DNA of 64,000 nt, taken from the NCBI GenBank assembly GCA_017858735.1, contig JAFMBH010000003.1, positions 1-64,000 on the forward strand, in the 5' to 3' direction. The notes below the pieces were generated by a model. The model had not been told where the DNA came from. It saw only the letters and a program-made list of their open reading frames with translations, and searched no databases. Below, piece after piece: positions 55,816 to 64,000 of this stretch (position 1 is its first letter; the number at the start of each line of letters is the position of its first letter). The translations under genes and the position numbers were made by a program. The DNA comes from Bacteroidota bacterium. GTDB lineage: Bacteria; Bacteroidota; Bacteroidia; Chitinophagales; Saprospiraceae.

Positions 55816-56496
55816 ATGATTTTTTTTAAAAAAATATTTTTAATCCTGCTATTATTTATCCCCTTCATGTCTAATGCGCAAATAGGAATTGCTGCAGGTG
55901 GCACGCTAAATAGGGCGAAAGGCTGGATTATAACAGACCTTAATAACAATATGAAATATGACTTACCGGGAAATTCTCTTTTTTTAAGTCTGAATTATGA
56001 ATTTTCTATACAAAACTATAGAATAGCCTTTGTCCCTGAAATTGGCGGTGCTTTATTTGAAAATGAGATTATAGATTTGGGGACTTTTATAAATAAAATT
56101 ATTCGTTTTCAACTCAATACCCATATTTATTTTCTTGATTTTAAGGGAGATTGCGATTGTCCAACTTTTTCAAAAAAAGGCAATCCATTAAAGAAAGGTT
56201 TATTTTTAAATATTTCACCAGGAGTAAGTTACTTTGCAAACACGGTAGAAACCCTTAATACAAATAGTACTGATAATTTAATCAAACCGAATATTGGGGC
56301 CGGTTTAGGCTACGATATAGGAGTGAGCAAAAATATTACTTTAACCACCTTCGCCAATACCTATTTTTTTTCGAGATTAAACTGGCCGGGACTAAGCAAT
56401 TTACTTGCTATTCCTTCCACCGGAAACAAAACAGCTAATGGAGTGACCAACTTATCACAAGTACAGGCAGGAATTACATTGAGATATCATTTCTAA
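55816..56496 (+). CDS. small outer-membrane beta-barrel protein
   Basis: I choose ATG 55816 (226 residues, MIFFKKIFLILLLF), since it begins a clean signal peptide ending at SNAQ; a TTG-initiated extension upstream is unlikely. The mature protein alternates short hydrophobic strands with turns (GTLNRAKGW, NYEFSI, FVPEIGGALF), has a CDC pair near residue 115, and ends in GITLRYHF with a terminal Phe, typical of outer-membrane barrels. The fold is of the porin-family/OprF-like size. Substrate or role unknown. It is monocistronic on the plus strand. Confidence 0.75.
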   Translation: MIFFKKIFLILLLFIPFMSNAQIGIAAGGTLNRAKGWIITDLNNNMKYDLPGNSLFLSLNYEFSIQNYRIAFVPEIGGALFENEIIDLGTFINKIIRFQLNTHIYFLDFKGDCDCPTFSKKGNPLKKGLFLNISPGVSYFANTVETLNTNSTDNLIKPNIGAGLGYDIGVSKNITLTTFANTYFFSRLNWPGLSNLLAIPSTGNKTANGVTNLSQVQAGITLRYHF

Positions 56497-56580
56497 ATAG
56501 AATATTAATAATACCTGTCAATTGTAAGAAAACATACTTTAAAACATTGCAAATCAATATTTTAATATATATATTAACCT

Positions 56581-56610
56581 TTTGCCATATCGTAAGTATC
56601 GTTAATTTAA
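56581..56610 (+). promoter_or_regulatory. candidate promoter of the ilv operon
   Basis: TTTG (56581-56584), an 18-base spacer, and TAATTTAA (56603-56610), which deviates from TAnnTTTG in the last two bases. It would start the transcript near 56615, just before the short leader ORF. Confidence 0.4.
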
Positions 56611-56630
56611 GTTCCGGGTAAGGTTCATCA

Positions 56631-56672
56631 ATGTTTATTTTTGGTAAGATAAAAGTGACCACCTATTATTAG
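56631..56672 (+). CDS. short ORF before ilvD, possible leader peptide
   Basis: A 13-codon ORF ([13 protein letters not shown]) with an AAGG Shine-Dalgarno-like sequence 7 bases before its ATG. It lies 28 bases before the ilvD start in the 204-base leader. Its codons include two Ile, one Val and two Thr, fewer than classical ilv attenuators. No strong terminator hairpin follows; only a weak AAAAA/TTTTT pairing precedes ilvD. It may set ribosome access rather than act as a classical attenuator, or may be a chance ORF. Confidence 0.35.
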   Translation: MFIFGKIKVTTYY

Positions 56673-56700
56673 TGTCCGTCAAAAAGCTAAATATTTTTAC

Positions 56701-58395
56701 ATGGAATCTATCATTTGGAATAAGTATAGTAAAACGATTACACAAGACGTAAGTCAACCAGCGGCACAAGCAATGCTTTATGCTATAGGTATGACTGAGG
56801 CAGACATGAAAAAGGGGCAAGTAGGTATAGTGAGCATGGGATGGGAAGGGAATCCCTGCAATATGCATTTAAATGATTTGGCTAAAGTTATTAAGCAAGG
56901 TGTCCAGATTGAGCCCAATTTATATGGTTTGATTTTCAACACTATAGGCGTAAGTGATGGCATATCCATGGGAACTTCAGGTATGCGCTATTCACTTCCC
57001 AGCAGAGATTTAATTGCCGATTCTATTGAAACGGTTGCAGGTGCCCAATGGTATGACGCCATTGTTGCGGTTACGGGCTGCGATAAAAATATGCCAGGAG
57101 CGATGATGGCCATGGCCCGATTAAATCGCCCCTCTATCCTTGTTTACGGTGGTACCATTGCACCAGGTTGCCATGCAAGTAAGAAATTAGACGTGGTTTC
57201 AGCCTTTGAAGCACTAGGTCAAAAAATAGCAGGCACCATTACCGACGCAGATTTCAAGCAAATCGTTCAGAAAGCCTGTCCTGGCCCGGGTGCTTGCGGA
57301 GGTATGTACACGGCAAATACCATGGCTTCAGCTATTGAAGCTATGGGCATGAGTTTACCAGGTAATTCATCCCTTCCAGCTGATCATCCAGATAAAAAAC
57401 AAGATAGCTTAAATGTTGGCAAAGCGATTACGGAACTTATAAGATTAGATTTAACACCTTCTAAAATAATGACCGCTAAGGCATTTGAAAACGCCATGCG
57501 CCTTATCACTGTACTGGGAGGGTCAACTAATGCCGTCATGCATTTAATAGCTATCTCTAAGGCTATGGGCGTGCCTTTAACCTTAGATGATTTTCAAAAA
57601 ATAAGTGATACCACCCCATTTTTAGCTGACTTAAAACCAAGTGGTAAATATGTCATGGAAGATTTATTTCAGGTGGGCGGTGTTCCTGGTGTTATGAAAT
57701 GGATGTTAGCAGAAGGCTTACTTCACGGTGATTGCCTGACAGTTACAGGTAAAACCATGGCCGAAAATTTAGAAAATGCTCGTCCTTTAGATGAGGGGCA
57801 AAAAGTAATTCATCCAATTAAAGAAGCCATAAAACCTTCCGGTCATATTCAAATACTCTATGGAAATCTGGCAACACAGGGGTCAGTAGCCAAAATAACC
57901 GGTAAAGAAGGAGAATACTTCCAGGGTCCTGCACAGGTATTCGACGGAGAAGAAGCGATAAATCTTGCTATTGCCAATAAAGAAATAAAAGAAGGGTCTG
58001 TTATTGTCATTCGCTATTGTGGTCCGAAAGGCGGTCCAGGCATGCCGGAAATGTTAAAGCCTACTTCTGCTCTTATGGGAGAAGGTCTGGGCGATAAAGT
58101 AGCTTTAATAACAGATGGCAGATTTTCTGGTGGAACCCATGGCTTTGTAGTAGGACATATTACCCCTGAGGCTCAGATTGGTGGAAATATTGCACTGGTT
58201 AAAAATGGTGATATCATTACCATTGATGCCATAAATAATGTGCTTGAAGCCAATATTGATGAAAAGGAATTTGAAAGAAGAAGAGCTACCTGGCAACCCA
58301 AACCTTCAAAAGCAACTACAGGTTACCTTAAAAAGTATGCGCAACTGGTTTCTTCTGCGTCAGAAGGATGTGTTACCGACGAAATAAACCTCTAA
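56701..58395 (+). CDS. ilvD: dihydroxy-acid dehydratase
   Basis: A 564-residue Fe-S dehydratase making 2-keto acids for valine, leucine and isoleucine. The cluster ligands are Cys53 (GNPCNMHL), Cys127 ([12 protein letters not shown]) and Cys199 ([15 protein letters not shown]), with the matching ETMGM-like region [11 protein letters not shown]. The C-terminal domain has [12 protein letters not shown] and [16 protein letters not shown]. Length is normal. It is the first gene of ilvD-ilvB-ilvN, with 3 and 5 bases between genes. The Fe-S cluster would be supplied by the Isc proteins at 20.4-22.5 kb. Confidence 0.96.
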   Translation: MESIIWNKYSKTITQDVSQPAAQAMLYAIGMTEADMKKGQVGIVSMGWEGNPCNMHLNDLAKVIKQGVQIEPNLYGLIFNTIGVSDGISMGTSGMRYSLPSRDLIADSIETVAGAQWYDAIVAVTGCDKNMPGAMMAMARLNRPSILVYGGTIAPGCHASKKLDVVSAFEALGQKIAGTITDADFKQIVQKACPGPGACGGMYTANTMASAIEAMGMSLPGNSSLPADHPDKKQDSLNVGKAITELIRLDLTPSKIMTAKAFENAMRLITVLGGSTNAVMHLIAISKAMGVPLTLDDFQKISDTTPFLADLKPSGKYVMEDLFQVGGVPGVMKWMLAEGLLHGDCLTVTGKTMAENLENARPLDEGQKVIHPIKEAIKPSGHIQILYGNLATQGSVAKITGKEGEYFQGPAQVFDGEEAINLAIANKEIKEGSVIVIRYCGPKGGPGMPEMLKPTSALMGEGLGDKVALITDGRFSGGTHGFVVGHITPEAQIGGNIALVKNGDIITIDAINNVLEANIDEKEFERRRATWQPKPSKATTGYLKKYAQLVSSASEGCVTDEINL

Positions 58396-58398
58396 ATC

Positions 58399-60159
58399 AT
58401 GGAAAAAGTAGTAAATAAACTAAGTGAAAGCCAACAGAATCGCACCACAGAGGAAAAAGTGAATATCACTGGAGCAGAGGCGGTACTGAAATGTCTGATT
58501 GCTGAATCAGTAAACACTATTTTCGGTTATCCCGGAGGCGCCATCATGCCTGTGTATGATGCCCTATATCATTACACAGACCGTATCAATCATATTTTAC
58601 CCAGACATGAGCAAGGGGCCATCCATGCGGCTGAAGGATATGCCCGTGTTACCAGAAAAACTGGGGTGGCTATGGCAACATCCGGACCTGGCGCGATGAA
58701 TTTAATGACAGGACTTGCTGACGCGATGCTTGATTCTACTCCCTTGGTTTGTATAACGGGACAAGTAGCCTCAACTTTACTTGGTTCTGATGCATTTCAG
58801 GAAACAGATGTAATAAATTGTACCATGCCTGTAACAAAATGGAACCATCAGATCACCCACGCTGCTGAAATTCCATCCGTTTTTGCCAAAGCTTTTTATA
58901 TAGCCAATTCAGGCAGACCGGGACCTGTGGTTATTGACATAACCAAAGATGCTCAAAATGAATTTTTTGATTTCGAATATTTGCCCTGCACGCACATTAG
59001 AAGTTACCATCCATTGCCTAAACTGAATGAAGATGAAATAACATCAGCGGCTCAGATGATTAATAAGGCAAAGAAGCCACTCATTCTTGCAGGTCACGGT
59101 ATTCAAATAGCTAATGCCCAAAATCAGTTTAAATGGTTTGTGGAGAAATCGGGCATTCCGGTAGCCTGCACGCTACATGGGTTATCATCTCTTCCTGATG
59201 ACCATCCTCAGCATGTTGGAATGCTTGGCATGCATGGTAATTATGGAGCGAATATAAAACAAAATGAATGTGATGTGCTCATTGCTATTGGCATGCGTTT
59301 TGATGATAGGGTAACTGGAAATTTAACAAAATACGCCAAACAAGCCAAAGTTATTCATATTGAAATTGACCCATCAGAAATTAATAAAAACGTAAAAGCA
59401 ACCATTCCAGTTCTTGGCGATGCCAAGATGGTTCTTGAGGCACTTTTACCCTTGATTGAAGAAAAAACTTATCCCGCGTGGCTTCAGGAATTTGGCGATT
59501 GTAAGAAAATTGAATTTGAAAAGGTTATAAACAGGGACTTATCCCCTACTCCTGAGGGAAAAATGAGGATGGGAATGGTTGTGAAGGAAATTTCTGATCA
59601 AACGGATGGCATGGCTATTGTAGCTACTGATGTGGGACAACATCAAATGGCGGCTGCAAGATATTACACTTATCGTTCTACCAATCAATGGGTTTCATCA
59701 GGTGGAGCAGGAACCATGGGCTATGGACTCCCAGCTGCTTTTGGTGCCCAATACGCTCAACCTGATAAAACCGTCGTTGCTTTTATTGGAGACGGAGGTT
59801 TTCAAATGACTATCCAGGAATTGGGCATGATAAATCAATGGAAAATGCCTGTGAAAATTGTTATTTTAGATAACAACTTCCTGGGAATGGTTCGTCAATG
59901 GCAACAATTATTCTACGATAAAAGATACTCTTCGGTAGAACTTCAGAATCCTGATTTTCTAAAAATCGCCGAAGGATTTGGTATTACAGGAAAAAAGATT
60001 GAAGAGGTTTCCTCTTTAAAAGAGGCGGTAGCTGAAATGCTGGCCTACCCTGGTCCATACCTTTTACATGTAATGGTAGAAAAAGAGGACAATGTTTTTC
60101 CAATGGTTCAAAGTGGCGCTGGCGTGGGCGAAATCCTTCTTGAACCAAATATTAAATAG
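58399..60159 (+). CDS. ilvB: acetolactate synthase, large catalytic subunit
   Basis: A 586-residue ThDP- and FAD-dependent enzyme condensing two pyruvates, or pyruvate with 2-ketobutyrate. The N-terminal domain has the ThDP-activating Glu in [17 protein letters not shown]. The middle FAD domain is followed by the C-terminal ThDP-binding motif [13 protein letters not shown] ending in [15 protein letters not shown] and the [12 protein letters not shown] segment are typical. It sits 3 bases after ilvD and 5 bases before ilvN, so the operon is translated as a unit. Confidence 0.96.
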   Translation: MEKVVNKLSESQQNRTTEEKVNITGAEAVLKCLIAESVNTIFGYPGGAIMPVYDALYHYTDRINHILPRHEQGAIHAAEGYARVTRKTGVAMATSGPGAMNLMTGLADAMLDSTPLVCITGQVASTLLGSDAFQETDVINCTMPVTKWNHQITHAAEIPSVFAKAFYIANSGRPGPVVIDITKDAQNEFFDFEYLPCTHIRSYHPLPKLNEDEITSAAQMINKAKKPLILAGHGIQIANAQNQFKWFVEKSGIPVACTLHGLSSLPDDHPQHVGMLGMHGNYGANIKQNECDVLIAIGMRFDDRVTGNLTKYAKQAKVIHIEIDPSEINKNVKATIPVLGDAKMVLEALLPLIEEKTYPAWLQEFGDCKKIEFEKVINRDLSPTPEGKMRMGMVVKEISDQTDGMAIVATDVGQHQMAAARYYTYRSTNQWVSSGGAGTMGYGLPAAFGAQYAQPDKTVVAFIGDGGFQMTIQELGMINQWKMPVKIVILDNNFLGMVRQWQQLFYDKRYSSVELQNPDFLKIAEGFGITGKKIEEVSSLKEAVAEMLAYPGPYLLHVMVEKEDNVFPMVQSGAGVGEILLEPNIK

Positions 60160-60164
60160 TACTT

Positions 60165-60701
60165 ATGGAAAAAAAAGAATTTACCCTGTCGGTTTTTTCG
60201 GAAAATCAAACAGGAATGGTATCCAGAGTTGTTGCCATTTTCACCAGAAGACACATCAATATAGAAAGCTTAAATACCTCAAAATCATCCCTTCCTGGTA
60301 TTCACCGTTTTACTATTGTTGTTTTCACTACAGAAGAAATGATAAAAAAACTGGTTGCCCAACTAGATAAGCAAATAGATATATTAAAAGCGTTTTACTA
60401 CGAAAAGCACGAAATAATATATCAAGAAATAGCCCTTTATAAAATACCATCTTCTATTTTTGGTGATTCGTTGAAAGTTGAAAAATTTGTAAGAGAATAC
60501 AATGTTCGTATTTTAGAGATTGAACCAGAATTCATCGTGTTTGAAAAAACGGGCAGAGCCATAGAAACTGAAGCATTGTTGGAAGAATTCAAAAAATATG
60601 GTATATTTGAGTTCGTTCGTTCGGGGAGAGTGGCTATAACACGCCCAATGGAAAGCTTGAAGAATTATATGAAACGAATGGAATTAAGCGATAATTTTTA
60701 A
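60165..60701 (+). CDS. ilvN: acetolactate synthase, small regulatory subunit
   Basis: A 178-residue regulatory subunit that binds valine and raises activity of the large subunit. The ACT domain (~1-75) has FTLSVFSENQTGMVSRVVAIF, RRHINIESLN and GIHRFTIVV. The second half carries the C-terminal domain of small subunits (EPEFIVFEKTG, FVRSGRVAITR). Length matches the large-form IlvN/IlvH. The usual ilvC and leu genes do not follow here: a SusC-type gene starts 95 bases later. Confidence 0.93.
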   Translation: MEKKEFTLSVFSENQTGMVSRVVAIFTRRHINIESLNTSKSSLPGIHRFTIVVFTTEEMIKKLVAQLDKQIDILKAFYYEKHEIIYQEIALYKIPSSIFGDSLKVEKFVREYNVRILEIEPEFIVFEKTGRAIETEALLEEFKKYGIFEFVRSGRVAITRPMESLKNYMKRMELSDNF

Positions 60702-60796
60702 AACACCTATAGAAACCCGGTAATTTTCTTTTTATTATCTTAAGAATTTTGCCAAAGTAAGACGGATTTTTTTCCTACCTATTAAAGTAATATTTA

Positions 60797-63700
60797 ATGG
60801 GTTTTACTTATTTATTAACCCATATACACATCAGAATAAAAATTACATTACTGAAAGCATTCGTTTTTCTGCTGTTTGTCTTCCTACACCAGAATGGACT
60901 GGCAGCTCAAAACCGAACATTAAAAGGAACCATTACAGATGCCGACGACAATAGTCCTATGATTGGCGTGACTGTTTTGGTCGTTGGGACTGGCATAGGA
61001 ACAGTAACAGACTTAGATGGCACTTATGCTATTCAGGTGGCCACAGGCCAAACATTACGTTATTCTTACACGGGCTATAAACCCAAAGAAATTAAGTCAC
61101 TAATGAAACTTTACTCGATGTACAGCTCATTGCTGAAGCTACTGCACTGGGTGAAATAGTCGTCACGGCCCTGGGTATAAAGGAAGAAAAGAAAAAACTG
61201 GCTTATTCGATTCAAGAAGTTAAGGGAGAGGCGCTGCAAAATACTGGAAGAGATAACTTCATTGTTTCTCTTCAAGGCAGGGTAGCTGGTCTGAACATGA
61301 CGCCAACCAGTGGACAAGCGGGTGCATCTGTTGCTGTACAGTTACGTGGACCGAGTTCCATAGACGGAAATAACCAGCCATTATTTGTAGTGGATGGGTT
61401 ACCTATTGATAATCGCACGTTCAATCAGGGTGCTCTTGTATCTGATCAGGCAAACAGAGCCAACGATTATCAAAACAGAGCAGGTGATATTAATCCAGCT
61501 GATATTGAATCGGTTACTGTGTTAAAAGGCCCTGAAGCTGCTGCCTTATATGGAATTGATGCTTCTTCTGGTGCCATTATCATTACAACAAAAAAGGGAA
61601 GTACTGGAAAAGGAAAAATTAGTTACGATAACCTCTTCAGGAATGAACATCTTTATAGATTTCCAGAGTACAACAGTGACTACGCCAGAGGATTTAACGG
61701 ATCAGCTGATCCAACCACTTCTTTCTTCTTTGGTCCAAAACTTCCCGCATCTACTCCAAAATATGATAATATCGATGCTTTTTTCAGGGACGGATTCACT
61801 CAAACCCATAATTTAGGATTTGAAGGGGGTACCACCGGATTAAGTTATCGCCTTTCTACCGCTTATACCGATCAAAAAGGGGTTGTACCAACCAATGATT
61901 TCAATAGAATTTCTGTGCGCTTGAGTACGACAGCCAAAATTTCCGATAAGCTAAGTACCAGTAGTTCATTGAATTTTGTTAACTCAAATACCACAGCACC
62001 GCAGAGAGGAGCCAATGGATATTTAATAAGCTTACTTTCCTGGCCATTTTATGACGATGCGAGTGTGTTTTTAAATCCTGACGGAACAAGAAGGCAGTTG
62101 ATTCAAAGTACGACGGAACAAGATAATCCGTTGTTTAACGTGAATGCAAATAAAAATCAAACCAGAAACAAGAGAACGATAGGAAATTTCAGTGTCCTTT
62201 ACGACCCATTTAAATGGTTGAATGTGACGGGAAGGTTTGGTATTGACGCTTATTCTACGATTGGTAATACATTACTTCACCCTGAATCTATCTATGGCAT
62301 TACGGGTAGAGGCGTCATTGAATCATATAATGAAAATTCATTATTAATGAATGGCAATCTTCTTGTAACGGCCAAAAAGACATTTGGTGACTTCAAAGCA
62401 TCTTTCACCTTTGGGAGTTCTGTAGATGATAGAAATTATGAAGTTACCGCAGTAAGGGGTGAAAAAATGTATATACCTGACTATAATAGTATCAATAATA
62501 CAGATCCTACCACTCAGCGTAACAAGTTGACCATAACCAGACAAAGATTACTCAGTTTATTGGGAACCTTTGATTTAGGATATAAGGATATTCTATTTTT
62601 CAATGTAAGAGGTAGAAATGACTGGTCTTCTACCCTGCCGTCAGTTAATCGCTCCTTCTTTTATCCTTCAACGGGATTAAGTTTTATATTCAGCGAATTA
62701 CCCTTATTCAATAATTCATCAATTCTTAGTTATGGTAAACTAAGAGCAACTTTATCTCAAACAGGTAAAGATGCTCCTCCTTATAAAATATTACCCGCTC
62801 TGTTCCCACAAACAACCACGGGTGGAGGCTTTGCATTTGGTTTCTTTGGTGGAAATCCTGATTTGAAACCTGAACGTACACAGGGTTATGAATTTGGAAC
62901 AGAACTTAAGTTGTTTAAGAATAGAATAGGTATAGACTTTGCTTATTTTAAAAATTCTCGTTTCGACCAGATTGTATCTCAACGTTTAAGTTACGGAACG
63001 GGATTCATTTTTGGACTCGTTAATGGAGGTACCTTTTCAAATCAAGGGTATGAAGTACAACTCTCTCTAACGCCAATTAAAAAAGAGAAGGTACAATGGG
63101 ATATATTAATGAATTTCACCACTTTCACCACCACTGTTGAAAATCTCCCAGCTGATCAGGCAGAGTTTTATAATTCTGATACCTGGTTATTTGGAAATGC
63201 CCGTGCCAGCGCATTTGTCTCTGATTTAGCCAGATTTTACCCAACCATTAATTTAGATTATAACCAGCGGGGTCTTGGTAGTGCCACTGCTATTGGCGGT
63301 TACAGTTATCTTAGAAACAAAAATGGTGATATTTTAATTAATCCATCCAATGGATTACCCGTGGTTAACACAAATTTCCTACCTATTGGTGACAGAAACC
63401 CTGATTTCACCATTGGCTTAACCAATGAATTCAGGGTAGGAGAATTTAGTCTTTCTTTTCTATTAGATATCAGAAAAGGAGGAGATGTTTACAACGGTAC
63501 GGCAAGATTTTTACATCAAAGAGGATTAAGCACCACTTTACCTGACAGGAACCAACCTTATATTTTTAATGGCGTATTAAGGGATGGAAGAGAAAATACA
63601 GAAAGTCCCACAAAGAATAGTATTCAAGTTACCCCATTAACCCGTAGTGATTTCTTTAGTGCTGCGCCGGAGTCAGAATTTGTAGAGGAAGATATAAATT

Positions 63701-63951
63701 GGATTCGTTTAAGAGATGTATCCATTAATTACAATATCCCCAGTTCCATTTTAAAAGGAAGTAAACTATTTAAAAGTGCCAAAGTATTTGTCAGTGGTAC
63801 TGACTTATGGTTACTCACAAACTATAGTGGAGCCGACCCAAATGTTAATGGTAATTCAGCTACAACAAGAGGTGTAGGCGCATTTGGTTTCGATTTTGGT
63901 ACTATTTCTTTGCCCAGAACTATTTCTGGTGGTATTAGAATAACCCTTTAA
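60797..63951 (+). pseudogene. SusC/RagA TonB-dependent receptor, single-base frameshift
   Basis: The N-terminal part (60797-61159) encodes a signal peptide (GLAAQ) and a carboxypeptidase-regulatory-like domain (LKGTITDADDNSPMIGVTV, GTYAIQVATGQTLRYSYTGYK). Frame shifts by one base near 61094-61099: before it reads K-E-I-K, after it V-T-N-E-T-L-L-D-V-Q-L. The remaining frame contains the plug (LGEIVVTALG, PSSIDGNNQPLFVVDG, LKGPEAAALYG) and a full outer-membrane barrel ending in GGIRITL. A single missing base in the ancestral AAA-GTC explains it; no slippery heptamer is visible for programmed shifting. It may be a true recent mutation or a sequencing error. A SusD-type gene starts 11 bases after the stop. 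Confidence 0.85.
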
Positions 63952-63962
63952 AATTTACGACA

Positions 63963-64000
63963 ATGAAAAAAATATTATATCCATTCGCTTTTTTACTCTT
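63963..64000 (+). CDS. start of a probable SusD-type lipoprotein gene, cut by window end
   Basis: An ATG at 63963 begins MKKILYPFAFLL, a typical signal peptide start, 11 bases after the SusC stop codon. By position and spacing it is probably the SusD partner of the preceding receptor, but only 12 codons are visible. Confidence 0.6.
   Translation, partial: MKKILYPFAFLL

Noticed and set aside
61080..61160. Programmed -1 frameshift in the SusC gene
   Set aside because: The junction A-ATT-AAG is not a slippery heptamer and no stem-loop follows; a single-base deletion or read error is simpler.

Overview
The window is a stretch of AT-rich chromosome from a member of the Bacteroidota. Three things support this. 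There are SusC/SusD-type genes at both edges and several type IX secretion (T9SS) cargo proteins with C-terminal sorting domains, some carrying choice-of-anchor L or SprB-like modules. Eleven copies of the Bacteroidota -7 promoter element TAnnTTTG lie just upstream of genes. The housekeeping genes also have typical Bacteroidota forms: an LpxC-FabZ fusion, a stand-alone pyruvate dehydrogenase E2, a BFN-UVR protein and CdaA. The T9SS cargo mix and the DUF4157 effector suggest the Saprospiria/Chitinophagia side of the phylum, but this is inference. I saw no rRNA, tRNA, CRISPR array, insertion sequence or prophage. Coding density is high, and no gene-free stretch exceeds about 205 bases.

Layout. 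1-6.4 kb: end of a SusD-like gene, then on the minus strand a large nuclease-helicase, a dolichol-phosphate-mannose-synthase-like glycosyltransferase, a 2TM protein and a TetA-type MFS pump. 6.4-12.5 kb: HtrA protease, pyruvate dehydrogenase E2, a CoA-binding protein, a small Cys-rich membrane protein, MazG, a BFN-UVR protein and threonine aldolase. 12.6-14.1 kb: a DUF4157 protein with a C-terminal ADP-ribosyltransferase/RES-like domain, resembling effectors of extracellular contractile injection systems. 14.1-19.2 kb: DapF with a coupled small membrane protein, a GNAT acetyltransferase, and a secreted penicillin-acylase-family enzyme paired with an isopenicillin-N-epimerase-like PLP enzyme. 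19.2-26.9 kb: a minus-strand IscS-IscU-IscA-glycosyltransferase cluster, an orphan MutA-like protein, and a tight operon (glycosylasparaginase, DUF721/DciA-like, QueG, AI-2E family).

26.9-35.4 kb holds two divergent surface-protein genes: an 879-residue choice-of-anchor L/SprB-type protein and a 1906-residue protein made of 16 roughly 110-residue repeats, each normally with two cysteines. 35.4-39.3 kb is a lipid A operon (lpxD, lpxC-fabZ, lpxA, ABC ATPase), divergent from hemC-hemD at 39.4-41.0 kb. Next come T9SS-type surface genes (a T9SS-A protein, a SUMF1-domain protein, a secreted GH13 amylase), then an RlmI-like methyltransferase, a DUF819 membrane protein, CdaA with an M20 dipeptidase, an unknown secreted protein with MiaE, MsrB with a four-TM protein and RimO, and a small outer-membrane barrel. 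The window ends with ilvD-ilvB-ilvN, a SusC gene carrying a single-base frameshift, and the first codons of its presumed SusD partner.

The most interesting items are the orphan DUF4157-ART effector, the giant Cys-paired repeat protein, the near-leaderless divergent promoters of lpxD and hemC, the operator-like palindrome and intercistronic hairpin in the isc cluster, the short ORF in front of ilvD, and the nuclease-helicase that lacks the iron-sulfur cysteines of Dna2.
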